From positions 16,612 to 80,611 of the forward strand of contig CAYRFQ010000033.1 of the NCBI GenBank assembly GCA_964423615.1: a stretch of DNA of 64,000 nt, in the 5' to 3' direction. The translations under genes were made by a program, and so were the position numbers. The notes beneath the pieces are model-generated. The model saw only the letters and a list, made by a program, of their open reading frames with translations. It did not search any database and was not told where the DNA came from. This DNA comes from CAYRFQ01 sp964423615. GTDB taxonomy: Bacteria > Planctomycetota > Planctomycetia > Gemmatales > Gemmataceae. This document shows positions 63,627 to 64,000 of this stretch, in pieces (within the stretch, counting starts at the first letter, position 1; each line of letters opens with the position of its first letter).

Positions 63627-64000
63627 TTACTTCTTCGAGATTCGAGCCAGGGAAGATTCCGCCGCACGGCGGATTGAAGGAATGAGTGCATCGCGGGAGA
63701 TTTCTTCCAAGATCGAAAGAGCAGCTGGTGTGCCCAGAGTCTCAAAGAGTTCCAAAGATTCCAGAACCCTTACTCGATCCGGAGTCAGACTTTTTTCTTT
63801 CAGTTCTGAGAGCAACTTTGACACACGCCTTTGCATTTCCAGCGACTTGCTGATTTTCAGTGTTATTTCTAAAGGGAGGATCGCCAGTTCGCCGTATTTT
63901 GCGAGCTCGGCTTGGGCTTTGGCGCGGATGATGAAGCGATCATCATCAAGAAGCTTGATGAGTCGCTGCACGCGGCTTTTATCGAGTTTCGGAACAGCAA
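63627..64000 (-). CDS. C-terminus of probable WD40-family protein, partial
   Basis: The last 124 codons of a protein whose N-terminal part is beyond the window end; the frame is open to 64000 and the ATG-like start at 63971 is only an internal GTG. The HEAT-like helices ELAKYGELAILPLEITLK and RVLESLELFETLGTPAALSI match the C-terminal domain of many planctomycete WD40-repeat proteins, which is the basis of the call. The WD40 part itself is not visible here. Confidence 0.6.
   Translation of the reverse strand, partial: AVPKLDKSRVQRLIKLLDDDRFIIRAKAQAELAKYGELAILPLEITLKISKSLEMQRRVSKLLSELKEKSLTPDRVRVLESLELFETLGTPAALSILEEISRDALIPSIRRAAESSLARISKK

Overview
The window reads as chromosomal DNA of a planctomycete, most likely in or near the Gemmataceae. 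The main grounds are a TIGR02996-type protein with leucine-rich repeats, a DUF1559 prepilin-like protein, very long TolC-type lipoproteins, planctomycete-style WD40 and PQQ beta-propeller proteins, ThuA, DUF6797 and multi-heme cytochrome c genes side by side, a DUF6268-type outer-membrane protein, and a furan-phosphate synthase (MfnB) from methanofuran-type C1 metabolism. G+C looks moderate by eye. No rRNA, tRNA, CRISPR array, transposase, integrase or phage gene was seen. Genus-level assignment is not possible from the sequence alone.

Layout. 1-7.8 kb is a run of minus-strand genes: the start of a cupin, a small membrane protein, HflX, a methyltransferase with a zinc-ribbon head, a PAAR protein, an AAA ATPase, a DcuC-type transporter and an alpha/beta hydrolase. 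8.2-9.9 kb holds a small basic protein and an amino-acid-kinase-fold protein, which overlaps mfnB tail to tail. 10.4-19.3 kb holds pgi and then, on the minus strand, an oxidoreductase-like protein, a lipoprotein, a TolC-family lipoprotein and a sugar isomerase/epimerase. 19.3-27.6 kb is gene-poor and rich in degenerate dispersed repeats, with a DUF1559 protein, a PQQ propeller, a TPR protein, a thioredoxin-like protein, a NUDIX hydrolase and, at 27.2-27.6 kb, a candidate structured RNA ending in an intrinsic terminator. 27.6-36.2 kb holds a WD40 protein, a membrane protein, two tandem TerB-like genes, cobS, a PafA-like phosphatase and the TIGR02996 protein. 36.3-39.6 kb is a cysteine-biosynthesis group (aminotransferase, cysE, cysK). 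39.7-45.5 kb holds DUF6797, ThuA and a five-heme cytochrome c. 45.7-48.7 kb holds a protein with a degenerate vWA-like region, followed by a decayed PQQ gene. 49.3-58.5 kb holds the PduO-type cobalamin adenosyltransferase, UxaA, a tandem vWA pair with a strong terminator, an M28 peptidase and a Gfo/Idh/MocA oxidoreductase. 58.9-64 kb holds a membrane protein with an Arg/Asp tail, a zinc-ribbon protein, a SprT-like protein, a beta-barrel protein and the C-terminus of a probable WD40 protein.

Genes that plausibly work together: cysE and cysK make cysteine from serine; cobS and the PduO-type transferase both act in cobalamin assembly; mfnB and the neighbouring kinase-fold gene fit methanofuran-like cofactor synthesis; the vWA pair is probably one transcription unit. 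The most unusual observations are the candidate RNA at 27.2-27.6 kb, the composite repeat family spread through intergenic DNA, the PQQ pseudogene broken by three amber codons and a frameshift, and the stand-alone vWA-like protein at 45.7 kb. No complete new system could be proved from the sequence.
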